Positions 46,176 through 58,950 are shown, counted from the stretch's first letter. The stretch: DNA of 64,000 nt from Thunnus maccoyii (GCF_910596095.1 NC_056533.1:3404001-3468000); one strand, 5' to 3'. Notes: generated from the letters alone by a model not told the origin. A program made the numbers and translations.

Positions 46176-49017
46176 GATTGTCGTAAAAACAAAAGTGTCA
46201 ACTTATCTCCTATCACTGAGACTGACACTTTTTGTTTCTTAAATTGTATTAGTTTATATCGGGTTAATACAAAACGAACAACATTAATAGTATCAGTGAG
46301 AGAGAAATATTACTGATACAACTTTTTCAGAGAGCAGCTTCAGTGCTGTTTATTGGGGGTCTACATATAGGTACGGTAAAACAAAGCCTGATATGTTTTC
46401 AAGATGTTCTGTTTATTTCTTTTATTTCATTCAAGAATAAATTGATTTTGAATTGAAGTTTTAGTGTTGTGTCTGAAGGCACATCAGTAAGTGAGGGCTC
46501 AAAGAGTGACAGCAGCTTATGTTAATACTCAAAAAAGGACTCCAACATGAACACATCCTCTGTTATACTACAAGAATTGAAATGTAATTGATAACTTATC
46601 TAAACACAATAAACAGTGGCCTGCTTCATTTATGGTTGAAGCAAAATACTGACATTGACACAAATCTGTTCTGCTCAGATCGGCCCAATTAAGGTATGTA
46701 GGCTTTGTTATTCATCATATTACGAATGGGATTTAAATGAGCCTTGTGTTTACTTCGTTATCTACTGAAGATCTATGAAGAGTCATGTAAAAGATTTGAT
46801 GCAATCTATAAAAGGGAAAACTTCAGTTTTTTTTAGAGGGCCAAATGTACAGTATTACATATAAATGTGTTAAATCATACTCCTCTCCATTGAAGTGTTT
46901 AGATTGTTTAGCCTAAGTAGCCAAGGCCTAGTCACAAATCATCTTATTCTTTACAGTTATCAAGGATAAGTGGTATATACAATTTATTATTAAATCATTG
47001 CAGAGTCATTTTCCCAGGCTATTCCCGTGTTTATCAAAAAAGCGGAGACAATGGGCAGTTACGGTTTTATTTTGAAAGTAAAAACCGGAGGTAGGACTTA
47101 CTTGGTTTGCTTAATTGACTGAGTGACGGCGGAGGAGAGGGTTTCCTGAATTGCAGAGATGTCGCCACTTCTCAAACCCCATTGGCTGACGGCTGCTGTG
47201 CGGAGGAAACCGCAGCGGAGAGAAACGGCGACTTCAAAGGCGTCGGAAATGTCCTCACAACCAATAAAGTGATCTGTAGTTAATAAAAAACAGTCAACAA
47301 AAACAACTGCAGCTTACTAAAGGACTACGTCATGTTTTCTAGAATACCTATAGATTTCCTATTATATTTAATGACCTATAATATGTCTTCTGTTATTATT
47401 TGTTATATTACTGTTATTATATTACTGTGTATGCAGCATTTTAATGCTGGTGGAGGTGAAACATAGATAGATAGATGGATAGACATAGATATATTAGGCC
47501 TAATAGACATCATTATCATTACAGACATTATGTAGGCCTCTAGTTAATCTATAAAAATGTGTCCTGATCATATGTTTTGTATGTAAAACCTGAACCTACA
47601 AGTAACTAATAACCACAGCTGTCAAATAAATGGAATGGAGTAAAATATTTCCTCCAACATGTAGTGTTGCAGAGGTATAAAGTAACATGAAATGTAAATA
47701 CAAGTATGTTAAAAATTGTACTTAAATGTATGTAGTCACTCTCCACTACTATGTGCTCTTGGATCTAGCAAGCTATAGCTATGGCACTTTTGGTCATCAA
47801 CATCACCATGACCATTGTTGTTGTCCTCACATGTAACAAGTGGGAATAATACAACTTTCACAGTGAAATCAATTTGTGTGTGTCATGAAACAAATTGCTA
47901 CCATCTAGTGTTGTCAGTGACAAAATGCATTTTTCAAACATTCACACGTCACTTTGGGGAAGCATAGGAGTAAATAATAAAATGAACGTTTCAGCGTCTG
48001 GGTATAGAACATTTTTCATTTCAGATATTTTAACATGTCACTCCAAGAGAAGCACAGTTGTAATTAATAAGATGAATCATGGCTGAATTCCATTTATATG
48101 TGCAGGTTTTAGGGCCCTGGCACTGTGCATGCTGACACACTTAAAGGGTGAACTGTGACAAGTTCTGCTGTGAAAAAGACTTATATGAGTACCTGTTGAC
48201 TTTCACAGAAATAATTCTCTCCTCCTTAAGCATTTTAAGTTTCCATATAGTGATTAATTATGGCACTCTATAACTTAAAATTCAACCAATCCACAATGCA
48301 AAAACAGGTGAATTAAGACACTTTTCTGACTAGAGTTTCTGTCAGATTGAGCTACAGCTTCAAGTTGCTCAGCTCCATTCACTCCAGTAAAAAGACACAT
48401 GAATGTCAGGAGCTTCTACATGTCAAGAGAACCTGATGGTGATGCTGGAGAGGGGTGAAGAGGAGAGTTTTGCAATTGTCTCTGAAGACATGTCATTTTA
48501 CCTTTATGAAGCAAAAACGTACCCTTAAATTCAGAGACAAAAGCATTTAAAACGATTCACCAAAATTTATTTGAAGAACAATTAGTTTACATATTTTAAC
48601 AATATCAATATTTTACATATAAACCAATTAATTTTCAGTCTATTTCAATCAATGTATTTTTCTGCTAGAACTGATTTGTCCTTAAAAAGTTCCGGCACAT
48701 GACAAAAAGTGTTTCTTTTCAACATTAAGCTGAAGCATTGGGCCTAAGGAGCCATTCATTAATCACTGAGTGAATCAAAACTCCATTTCACAACTTGGTT
48801 TCACACATAATGTAACAAAGTAAAAGGTACACAAAATGCAAATTAAAAACAACAAACAAAAACTTTTAAACTGGAGGCATCAGGCCTTGTGAACTATTCA
48901 TTAACCCGTTTTACATGCAAAACACACAAACAGTGCGTGTTTCACAAATTTAAACATAAAATGTTACAAATTTTGTAACATACAGAACATTAACTAAAAT
49001 CAACTTTATAACTATAA
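46176..49017. other. Intergenic, one CpG-rich island
   Basis: Apart from the CpG-rich patch at 47090-47280 and a short GATA-type repeat at 47464-47490, no gene or named element is recognised. Confidence 0.5.
47090..47280. promoter_or_regulatory. Small CpG-rich island with CCAAT boxes
   Basis: In otherwise AT-rich DNA this stretch has many CpG pairs (GTCGCC, GACGG, GCGG, ACGGCGAC, GGCGTCGG) and two CCAAT-type boxes (ATTGGCTG at 47182-47189 and CCAAT at 47261-47265). It looks like an additional promoter or enhancer about 1.1 kb upstream of sh3gl3 exon 1. A 37-codon open frame on the plus strand (47159-47272) lies in it. Confidence 0.35.
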
Positions 49018-50780
49018 TTAATCAGTTTTAAATGCAAAACACTCTTTCAGGATACTGACAAGGAAGGTCAGTGTGTTTTTCAGGTGCAGTGGACATGCAT
49101 ACTGAAGGCTTCATCAAGGCCTGTGCACTGACACATGCCTACTCCATCTACTTTCACCACACTGAACCTTCTTCCAGTGGTTGCCATTTTCCAGTCATCG
49201 TCCATCAGTTGTATGGTTGGATGGGGTGTAGCAGGGTCCCCCTACATAAAAGAAAAACATGCAAAAAGAAGAGATTACAACTTTTAACCAATAAGTAAAC
49301 TGGTTACTTCATTGGCATTTTTATTGCAAGCAAATCAGATTTGTCAATGTTATGTTAGAGCCTCTTATGTACAGTACAAGCACTTCCTGGTGATCAGTCC
49401 TGAAGTTTGACAATATTTTTGATGATTTGCAGCACCTAAGATAAAGACATCTTTCATATCTTTATGTATTTTATAGCAAAGTTGTACTGAAAATTTCCTG
49501 TGAACAGATAGGTGGGCTTTACACCTTCCCTACATTGTTCATACCTTACTCATTAAAAGAACAAGCAAACTAAATACTAATATAGCCGAAGACATCCAAA
49601 AAAAGTTAAGGTTTAAATCAAGCATATCTATTGGAGACAGTTTATCTTTAACTTTGCTTGTATTTACATGAGGTCTACCAGTCAGTATTATAGGAATATA
49701 CAGATGCCTACCTCTCCCATAGTGATGTAGTGTTCAATCTTTTCTCTGAAGATGGATGTCAAGAGGATAAGCCCGGCCCTTAAGTCAATCCCTCCAATGC
49801 AGAAAAATATCCTACTTTCACAATCACATACAATTTCAAGCGTGCAATGTGGTAATTACAGCGGATCTATTGTCAGGTTCATTAGCAAGGTGACTGTCAC
49901 CACCTGGTAGATCTTCAGCCAGGAGATCCTGTCTTGCGTCAGTATACTGTTAGGAGAGATTTCCCCTGGCAAGTTTCAGCACATTTGGCAAAACACCAAC
50001 AAAGCCTTCCCTGAAGTGATGACAGAAGCTGTCTGTTGAAGGATGGATTTGTTCAACTTTGTCAAAAAAAAAAACCTGTAAAATATACATGAAGACATTA
50101 ACATTTAGTATATTACTGAATAGCTGATAAAAAAGCCTCAAAGCTTATGGCCGTTACAGATTATATTAACTCAAGCACAGAAAGATAGAAAATATTATTT
50201 TACTTGTTTTCAGTGACAGCAGTTGACATGCCTTCAATTTCACAATATCCAAAATTATTACATAGATTGATAACACTCCCCTGTAATATTTAAAGGGCTA
50301 GAGCAGTGGCAGTTACATTTTGGCATTGAAAAGTAAATTTGGTATTCAAAACAAAACCTGAACTGAAAAAGAAACACTTTTATTGGAAAAGGTTGTACTG
50401 GCACTGAAAATGTTGACATATGATATAATTCCTTTTGGATGATAAATGTTTGTTTCAGATAAAATCTAATAATTGTAGCTGCCATATTAGTTTGTCTGAA
50501 TGTAAAGTGACGCTTCATGTTTTTACTTTTATCATTTTATTTTAGGTGTTTTCACCATACTTACTCCAGTAGGCGTCCTTAAGTACATGGGTATTTGTTG
50601 AGTACATCCTCCATGGGCATCCCTTCCATGATTTCACAACAACTCCAGGAGTAGGTTTGCGCCATGAAGTCTTTGACAGTCCAGATGTCTGGATGTGTCT
50701 CCAATACTCACTTTGTAGCACGTTCACATGAGCCTCAGCAGAAGTTGAATCCTCCCCAACACACATTTCCTTTGGTAAAA
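49018..50780 (-). pseudogene. Decayed intron-bearing gene resembling the fish SAMD3-like family
   Basis: On the minus strand coding text appears in order. About 50780-50570: EDSTSAEAHVNVLQSEYW, then in a shifted frame KDFMAQTYSWSCCEIMEGMP and EDVLNKYP, then in another frame YLRTPTG before GT. About 50075-49855: HPSTDSFCHHFREGFVGVLP, a stop, then QYTDARQDLLAEDLPGG in the same frame. About 49797-49712: IDLRAGLILLTSIFREKIEH and YITMGE before gtaggc. About 49246-49018: GDPATPHPTIQL, WKMATTGRRFSVVKVDGV, then after a deletion LKNTLTFLVSILKECFAFKT and stop. The phrase order and the KYPFLRTP-like motif recall sterile-alpha-motif domain-containing protein 3-like genes, a multi-copy fish group. Retained splice sites mean it is not a processed copy. 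Several frameshifts, a stop and a missing 5' part make it a pseudogene. Confidence 0.6.
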
Positions 50781-51044
50781 GGACAGAGACAGACAAATGT
50801 TAGAAGTCTGCACACTCATTGTACACTAAGGTGCTTTGGATAAAAATATCCACTGAACTGCATGAACAATTTAAGACCTAGTGTACAGTTGGAGTATATG
50901 CAAAAAAGCTTAAATGTCTATCATATGCCTCATATTGTCTTGCACTAAGTGAAAAAATAAAAGTGATTAAAAACGTGAGAATAAATTATGCATATAGCAA
51001 TGGACTGACAAATGTTAACTTAGATTAGCTGGCTGGAATGGGTT

Positions 51045-51790
51045 ACACTCATGGATGTATAAAGAGACAGTTATTTTTATACATCCATGGTTGCACTCAT
51101 ATAGACAAAAATATGAACATAATCACTGTGACGTCACTCATTGGTTTGTGAAATGCCGTTTTGAAGCCTCGAGTTTAGCGATTTGGCCGTCGCCATGTTT
51201 GATTTTTGGAGCCAGAAGTGACCATAGTGGACGAGAGAATGGAGCTGACTATAGCGCTGGCTGCTAGTTTAGTTAGCACAGTGCATTTAAAATCTATGGT
51301 TAACAGTGATAATGCTAATGCTAATGCTAATTTCTGCTAGCGAAAAACAGGCCTAAACCCATTAAAACAAGGTGTACTCACCAGAAAAACTGAACATTCA
51401 ACTCCTTAGAGGGAGTTTTATCACAACCAAACGTTGAACAAGACCTTTTTTGGCCGAATGTGAAGCAGCAGCAGCTGCGCCATGGTTACGTTACGTAATC
51501 AACGTTGTCCCGTGGTAGCGACCTGTCAATCACAACTTACAAAATGATCATGCTGTATTGAAGAAGACTTGAAACTAGCGATTGAAACTATAAACTTATT
51601 AGGAAAGTGTTTACTGAGGTAATAAATCAAGTGAGAAGTAGGGTCATTTTCTCATAGACTTCCATACAATCGGACTTCTTTTTGCAACCAGTGGCATCGC
51701 CCCCTGCTGGCCATTAGAAAGAATACAGGTTTAAGGCACTTCCGCATTGGCTTCACTTTTCAGGCCGGGAGCTATCCGTTTGGTTGCACT
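51045..51790. mobile_element. Common fish repeat with terminal hairpin, carries a CTCF-like site
   Basis: It opens with a perfect 14-bp hairpin (CATGGATGTATAAA at 51050-51063, TTTATACATCCATG at 51076-51089) and continues with CACTGTGACGTCACTCATTG, CGTCGCCATGTTTGATTTTT, CATAGACTTCCATACAATCG and CTTCACTTTTCAGGCCGGGA. I recognise these phrases from a widespread percomorph repeat; the class is uncertain. Confidence 0.5.
51696..51710 (-). promoter_or_regulatory. CTCF-like motif inside a repeat
   Basis: The minus strand reads CCAGCAGGGGGCGAT, an almost ideal CTCF core. It lies within the repeat above, so other copies should carry it too. Confidence 0.4.
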
Positions 51791-52259
51791 ACTCGAGTCC
51801 ACATTATGGGTTCCATGAGGGAGCGCTAATGCATACAATTAATAAATACAGAAAAACAAGTCCCAGTGGAGAATTGCAAAGAATGTTGAATAAAACAGTA
51901 AAAATACTTAAAATAAAATGGGGAATAATGGTGATGGCAAGTGGAAGCATTTCAACTCTACTACACTACACAGTTAGCAACTTGATTAAATGAACAAAAT
52001 CACTCTGAAATAAAAATTAGTCTGTCACAAAGTTTAAGTTACCCGCAAGCGAGTGGCGGAGGCCAGAGTGAAAGTGTGTGCGGGCACAGTGTTAACGACG
52101 GCTGGAGCGAGGGGATCGGTGACGGTGGTGCCCTGTGAATGCACTGTGGGGTTGATTCTGCTGCAGCAGACCTGTCAAAATCAACACTCTTGCGTTGGCC
52201 CGCGCAAGCACAGATGCCTGGCCTATCCTAGAGGTTTTTTTCCTCGATTACATCGCTGT

Positions 52260-52800
52260 TAAAGATCCCCTATTAAAAGATCCCCTTCAAATGTGCTTTC
52301 AATCTAAGTGATGGGGCCTAAATCCACAGTGTGTCCACACAGTCATTTAAAAGTTGATGTGAAGCTTATATGAGGCTTCAGCAGTCTGAGTTAGTCATAT
52401 CAAGTGGATACCTGCCACATTTACAGTCTTTTTACCGTCAAATTCCCTCTTTGTGTTTCCTCAGACAGTGTTTCCCTGTTGAGCTGTGTAGGAAGTATAG
52501 TAACAAAAAGAGGGACTTTGGCGCTAAAAAGACTGTAACATTGAAAGATATCTACTTGATTTGACTCATTTGGACGCTGAAGCTTCATATTAGCCTCAGA
52601 TAAACTTTTAAATACATTTTTGCACAGAAGGAGGACTTTTGTCCCCCATCATTTACATTGTAAGTACATTATGAGGGATCTTCTAATGGTCAGTATGAAC
52701 TGGAGGAATGATTACAACAAGAAAAACATGTTTCAATGTTCACTTGGGCTCTTGACTGATGTTTTGAGACAGATTTGAAAAATTGTGAACTTGTCATTCA
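52260..52800 (+). mobile_element. Palindromic MITE, inverted copy of 44640-45113
   Basis: It contains CTAAATCCACAGTGTGTCCA, AGTCATTTAAAAGTTGATGT, TACAGTCTTTTTACCGTCAA and its inverted partner GCTAAAAAGACTGTAACATT, and ends GACAGATTTGAAAAATTGTG. All occur inverted in the 44.6-kb copy. Confidence 0.75.
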
Positions 52801-55800
52801 CAGCTAAAGTCATCACCAGACCTTCACTAAATACTTATGAATGAACTGTTGTATTATATTGTATTCATATGGACCATGTACAGTGTTTAACATAAACGTT
52901 ACCATTTGATGTACTGCACCAGAGTTAGCTTATAGCTAATTTTCATCTGCTGTCCCTTCAGCAGGTCACAATTAAAAAGCTCCACTGTCATGCTCCACAT
53001 TCCCTAAAAAATACAGATTCAAACATTACATAACACAGTTTATTTAACACTACAACGTTGATATAAATTAATATTGGGACTCAGTCAGCTGCACAGGATG
53101 ATGATGGCAAAAGTGATGAACAGACGTTAATCAGGGGGAAAAAAATGAGGGAACTGTCTTTTGTCTTATGTTTAAAAAGGAAAAAAAAGTGGAGGCCATG
53201 GCACCAGAACAAATAAACAAAATTAAATCCTTGGCAAAATTTCTCAGACTAACTTATTGACCAGAAAGTAGCCATATATATAACTATATAGTGAAACATG
53301 AAGAAATCTTGTTGGGGCTTCATCAGTGCCACTTTGACTCTGCTGCCACCTTCTGATACAGCAGCAGTTCACAACTCATGAAAAACATCCAGTTCTTCTG
53401 CAGGTTACTTACCCTGTCTGTCTGTCCGTCTGTCTGTCTGTTATGTAATACTCAATCACCGGAATACTCCTAAAACATTTTAATTCCACTTCAAACCTTT
53501 TTAATAAATGAGAGCCACTCTTGTAAATTACACTGATAGTTGTGAGACCAGTGTTATGTTGAATTCAGTTTCCTTCATCAGTTGGTTTACTTACATGTTC
53601 CCTCAACAAAGGTTAATACTATTTAGACATTATCTACAAGCATAAGTAAAAAGAATACGTTTCTTCTTTGAAGCAGCACTACCCTGATAAAACTGCAACT
53701 GTATTTAATTGTAAATGTATTTCAAGAATTTTGCACATTTTTAAAAACTTTAAATGTTAAAATACAGATTCATAACATGTGAATTGAGGACCAGGATTAG
53801 ATTAAATCCTGTGAGATAGAAACGCCAGGAGAAAAGTCTGTGACTGGTTTTCTACGCCACAAGGGGGCACTACAAACCTGCAGAGGAGCAGAGAGGATCC
53901 AGTAGAAGATTTCATTTCCAGCGTCCAGGGGGCAGACTTGGGGCAGTTCCTACTCCTGTGCTGGCACGCCTGCTGAAAAGAAGTTGGACAATGATCAGAC
54001 TTTATTTTGTGTGCACCAATGAGTTTAGGCTGTAGGATGGTACACTGGTTCTATGATAGTCAGTTAATGGAGATTTTATCTATGAAATGAGTGTTCTGTG
54101 GTGTCTTTCTTAATTGCTTAGAACTTCACAGCTGAGATAATGGTGGATGTAATTATAATGTAGAGGATATCATAGCAGGACAAGTTGGGACACACAAATG
54201 GCTTTGATGAACATGTTACAGTCCAGAAAAAAAACCCTCTCAGTAAAACTTTCACTTAAGCCTGTCTCCTCATGCCTCCTCCCTCCTCCCCTCTGCTTTT
54301 ACTCCTTTCCACCTCCTCCTCCTCCTCCTCTTCGTCCTCTTCCTCCCTCAGCCTGCAGAGTATTTGGAAGAACAAAAGTCATCTGCTGTCCATCTGGCCG
54401 CTGTGCCGGGCGGTAATACCCCCTCATGTTCCTCAGCTTCCCAAGCACCCGTGGACAATCCATTCTCTCCCCCCTTCTCTGCGTTACCCTCCCACTCCAC
54501 TCCCCCTCAACACCCCTCTGCCCCCCGCCAGCCCTGATCCCCATCCCAGGGCCGAGAGGTGGGATCCGGTGTCAGTGCCCCAGAAAGACCCCTCTCTCTG
54601 GAACATGTGGGGGGATCAGCAGCAGTGTTGTTCAGAGGGCTCAGTTTCACTGTTTGGGATTCTCACAGTAGCGTGCACGTATCCATCGCTTCCCTGGTGC
54701 CGCCTGAGAGCAAATCTAACTTCCCAGATAGCCATCATCTGATGCATTCTCACGAAAAGCATGAGAATTGTTTGTTTTATTTAAATTTTTTGGGTACGCC
54801 GTGGAGATTAAAACTCACCCAGAGTAATAGTCAACATAATACAAAACGGTGTCAGCCTGTTAACAACATATTTTAGTTTTGACCATTATTTCTATCAGTT
54901 ATGATAACACTGTATTCACTAAAATAATACTGTAGCTGAGATCTGGGAACAGCCACACTGTTTTATTGTTAAAGCTATATTAATCAAAATTTTTATGTAT
55001 TCAAAAAGATCACATGACTATGATGTGAAAGGCTTCCCTAATAGGGACAAAGCCACAGAGAATTATCACCAACTTTGCAGCTCTTTTTGGTTTTATGACC
55101 CACAATTATTTCCTGTTTTAGTTAAGTCTCTCTGGTCTCATCAGCCTGGTTTCCAACAGCAGCAGCAGCAGGCAGCTGTTTTCAGTGAAAATGGTCTGAT
55201 AAATCCACTGTACACTACCTGCCCAGCACCAAACAGCAGACAGTTAGCAACTAGCTGGTGAACATAGCGGAGCATTTGTCAGCCATAATATTGTATTCAG
55301 GCCTACAGCTTGTTATGCTGCCCCCAAGTGTACAAAAAAGAAATGAATGCCGCTTTAAATCGACGTCTTCCATTGAGTCTTAAAAGTCTCATTTGCTTAA
55401 AACAAGTAAAAAAAATCCATGCAATAGGATGACTTCAACCTGTTTCCAAGGCATCAGCTTGTTTCAGGAATGTTATTTGTCTTGATTCTAGTGAAACAAT
55501 TAGCCTTATTCTGTCTTTTAGAAACTGTCACTGATACTGTCAATTTCCTGATTGGTATTGGCAACAGGTTTAAATAATCTTACTGCAAGGATGTTTTCTC
55601 TTGTTTGAGGAAAACATGTTTTTTTAGGGTTCAATAGAAATTACTTGATAAGATTGATATTTTTTGCAGTGTAAGTCAAGACAGTCATAGCAGTTAAACC
55701 ATGACGTGGGGCCTGTAAGCAGTGATGAATGTTAACAACTGATAGTGTGGGTAATGATTTTACAGGGTTTTTTCTCTCTCTCTCTAATAAGTCTGACTAA

Positions 55801-57549
55801 CCAGGAGGTTTGTTTCCAACCTGTCTGATCGTCTGACTGTTAAAGTCCGACTACATATTTTGGACATCTGTCTGTGTTTATTGTATCACTGTAGCAATGT
55901 TAGCTGTAAGCTAGCTAATTCTTTATTATTTTCTTCCACACCTTCTCCTTTTTTTCTTGTCTCTGTATAATATTGAGGATATTAGAGCTTTGATAAGAAC
56001 ACATTTTTGCTGAAGTTGAAACTTTTTCAAGTCATGTGTTGGCATCACTTTGTGCTGCCCAGGACGAATCAGTGTCCTCCGGTGTCCTTGCATTGACTTT
56101 TTATGCAATTGGGCTGCCTGAAACTCTTCAAATTCAGTCTGAACACACCTCTAGGAGTATGGGAGGAAAGAAGATCAGGACATGACAGTTTCTGGTGGTA
56201 AATACACTCAGATTTTATCATTTTTTTCTATGAAATTTCTAAAAAATCAATCTTTCCTAAACACTACATGTGTATTTTAGCAAACTGTTGCAGCAAAGGC
56301 TTCATACTTTCCTCAGTCTGTTCCATATTTACCACCAAACAGTTTCTGAAAGTGGTCCACTGCTTCTTAAAAATAGCCCTGAAGATGCAAGTCGTTCCAG
56401 ATACAGATACAGCTCTGTGGAGGAAGCTGAGCAAGTGCTCCACCTCTACAGATCAACCAGGTTCTCTGCTGAATATTGTCGCCTACATACAGCACACAGG
56501 AGGGACTGAAATAACCCATTGTGCCCTCTCTGAGTGGTACTAGATTTCTGCAACGTGCCAGAGAAAAATGATGGGGGCCACTTGTCAGAACTGGGTTTTT
56601 CAGCTCGTAAGTGATGAGGAACAGCTCTGCAGGTTCGCTAATGTACAGTAAATGTGATGGGTGGGTTGAATTGTTGAGTTATGCAAGGCTTTCAGCCCTC
56701 TGTAATAGTGCAATACTTTGGCATGTTGCGTAACAGATTTGTCCTCCTCGCTTTTTCAATGTGGGCCCAACGATACTTCCACTGTCCCTGGTCCATTTCC
56801 ATCCATGCCCTTTAACTTTGCATAGCAGTATTGCAGTGATTAATTCACCTCTTCAATGACTGTGAGAGCTTTTTTTCAGGTAGTGTAGTGTATGCCATTT
56901 TTGAAGCAATGCAAATTTTAATCACTGCTGAATGTGACTACCATCACAGTGTCTTCCTTATTTTGTCATACCAAAAGAAAAGATCACCAAAATCAAAATG
57001 CAATCAAAACAATATTAATCAAGTTCTGACAAATATCTCCCGGCCTGGCAGATGTTTTTTTCACCGCTGAAGAATACTGCTTCTGCATTCTTTCTCCGTG
57101 TTCTGTTAGGTTTAGAAGCTGCACCTGTGTGTGCCTATATGTCTGTTTCTGTGTCTCTAGCTGTATTTTGTCTGTTTTGTTTGTTTGCTTAGTCTGGATG
57201 TTGTAGTAGTGAGGGGGTCAAGCAGAGGTTGATCTGAACCCAGTCATTCTGTGGACCACACCCTTCCTCAGCCTGTCAGCAAGGCCTGATGGTAAGATAA
57301 CCTCTGAAGACAAGTCCTGCTAAATGAGCCATTTAGTTGATTATTAACGTCTACATAATTGTTTTGGGGGTTTTTTTCTTAAATTAAGTGAAACATTTTC
57401 CTGAATTTGAGGTAAAATTTAATGTGTTTAATGTGGAACAAAGAGCTTAAAATGAGGCGAAATAATGCAGGTTGCTCAATTAATACATCAATGATTAATG
57501 AGTTTTACACTAGAACCAACTCATTAGATAGAGTCTCTCACTACTTTTA
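52801..57549. other. Intergenic stretch without a recognised gene
   Basis: It holds a CTGT repeat at about 53415-53440, a CTC repeat at 54312-54330 in a pyrimidine-rich and relatively GC-rich patch (54260-54720), and unassigned DNA. Open frames in the pyrimidine-rich patch are composition artefacts. An open stretch at 56268-56543 reads plausibly but matches nothing I know. Confidence 0.5.
53857..53871 (+). promoter_or_regulatory. CTCF-like motif
   Basis: CCACAAGGGGGCACT matches the CTCF core at all but one position. It lies between sh3gl3 and bnc1. Confidence 0.35.
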
Positions 57550-57868
57550 AAGGGTCACTTCACCCAAATTACAAAAAGGAATATTTATTCACTTACTCCT
57601 GTCAACAACTGTGCTGTCACTACTTTTCATAGGGACTATTTCTTTAAGAAGCTCCAATAAAAACTGATCACAAGTGATATTGTGTCTGTTTTTGAATTTT
57701 TTTATGTAATTGTTTAGTGTTGTAAGAAACAGAAATGAACATCTGTTCACCGTCATTGCAGAAAAATATCTAAACAAATAAAACCAAAACTAAATGCATG
57801 GCTATACAGCATGAGGTGAGTGAGATGTAATTTTTGTTTCGTTTTATAATTTGGGTAAACTCACATGT
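57550..57868. mobile_element. MITE (TTCACCCAAATTACAAAAA family), about 320 bp
   Basis: The left end AGGGTCACTTCACCCAAATT and the right end ATAATTTGGGTAAACTC are imperfect inverted repeats. It is the most complete copy of the family also seen at 2396 and 7048. Confidence 0.6.
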
Positions 57869-58029
57869 TTTGTTTCTATTTTAAATGACTTGTTAGGAGG
57901 AATATCTTTTGCTGTGAAGCCGCATGTCATCCATCCAGCAGCCCATTGCTTGATGATGTGTCTGTTAGTGCCTCATCGGAGTTGCTCCGCCTAACACTGA
58001 GTATTACAGGGCCTCAGGGGAGTCAGCCT

Positions 58030-58082
58030 GGATCAGATGATACTGAGATATATATATATATATATATCAGTATCTTCTGATC
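58030..58082. repeat. AT-rich cruciform-type palindrome
   Basis: The arms GGATCAGATGATACTGA and TCAGTATCTTCTGATCC enclose an alternating TA run. A second palindrome (CCATATATATATATATGG) follows directly. Confidence 0.85.
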
Positions 58083-58950
58083 CATATATATATATATGGA
58101 TAGATAGATAAATATACATGTGTCACTTTTGTTGGCTCCCCTGCACTCCTGAAAAGTGCCACATGAAAATGTGTGCTGAAGCTCTGCTTATATTTTACAG
58201 AACAATAAATGTCATTCCTCACATGATAAAAGTGATGATTGCGCTTATTTTTATTGGATAGAAAATTGAATGGGATGACACTTGCAAACATATGGCTTTT
58301 TATTTAATTGGAATGAATATTGTAACATTAAATCAAAGGAAACATGAACACCTATCAACATGTGTCAGCTTTTGCTCCTTTTTTTTTTAACAAATCCAAA
58401 CAACAAACAAATGGGGTTTTAAATCTGGCCCATTGCATTTAAATACAGAATGAAAAAAAATATGCAGAATACAGAGCAGAACCAGAACAGTAAACCATGA
58501 TGAAATAATCAGACATGTACAACACAATGTTCTTGTTCATTCATTTTTAGAAAAAAGAAAAACATGTAATGTTAGTGGTAAAATTAACCTATTTTAAACA
58601 GTATATTTTTTGGTTTCTTTCAGATAACAAATTACTCTATTCACAGAATATACAGTTCAATAAACATTTTGTTTACCAGTTCTTTTTTTAGGGTGTGCTC
58701 ACGTGTGGGGCCATTATTATAAATTGCTTTTTTTTTCATTATTATTCCTCAGTGTTTGACTCATTCACAGTACATGCTTCTAGCCTCCAGACACAGGGTA
58801 TCTTCCGGTCCAGTCAGTCAGGATACTGCAAGCAACCACACAAACAATACAAGAGCAGTGCCTTAACCAATCAAGTCCCATGAGCAGATGTCTTTACAAA
58901 AGCACCACCAAAATCAAGACTTTTTTTCACCCCGATCAGTCGAAAGTAGA

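Noticed and set aside
54198-54742. Long overlapping open frames on both strands
   Set aside because: They come from a pyrimidine-rich, stop-poor stretch with CTC repeats. The residues are runs of Pro, Ser and Leu with no domain, and several frames are open at once.
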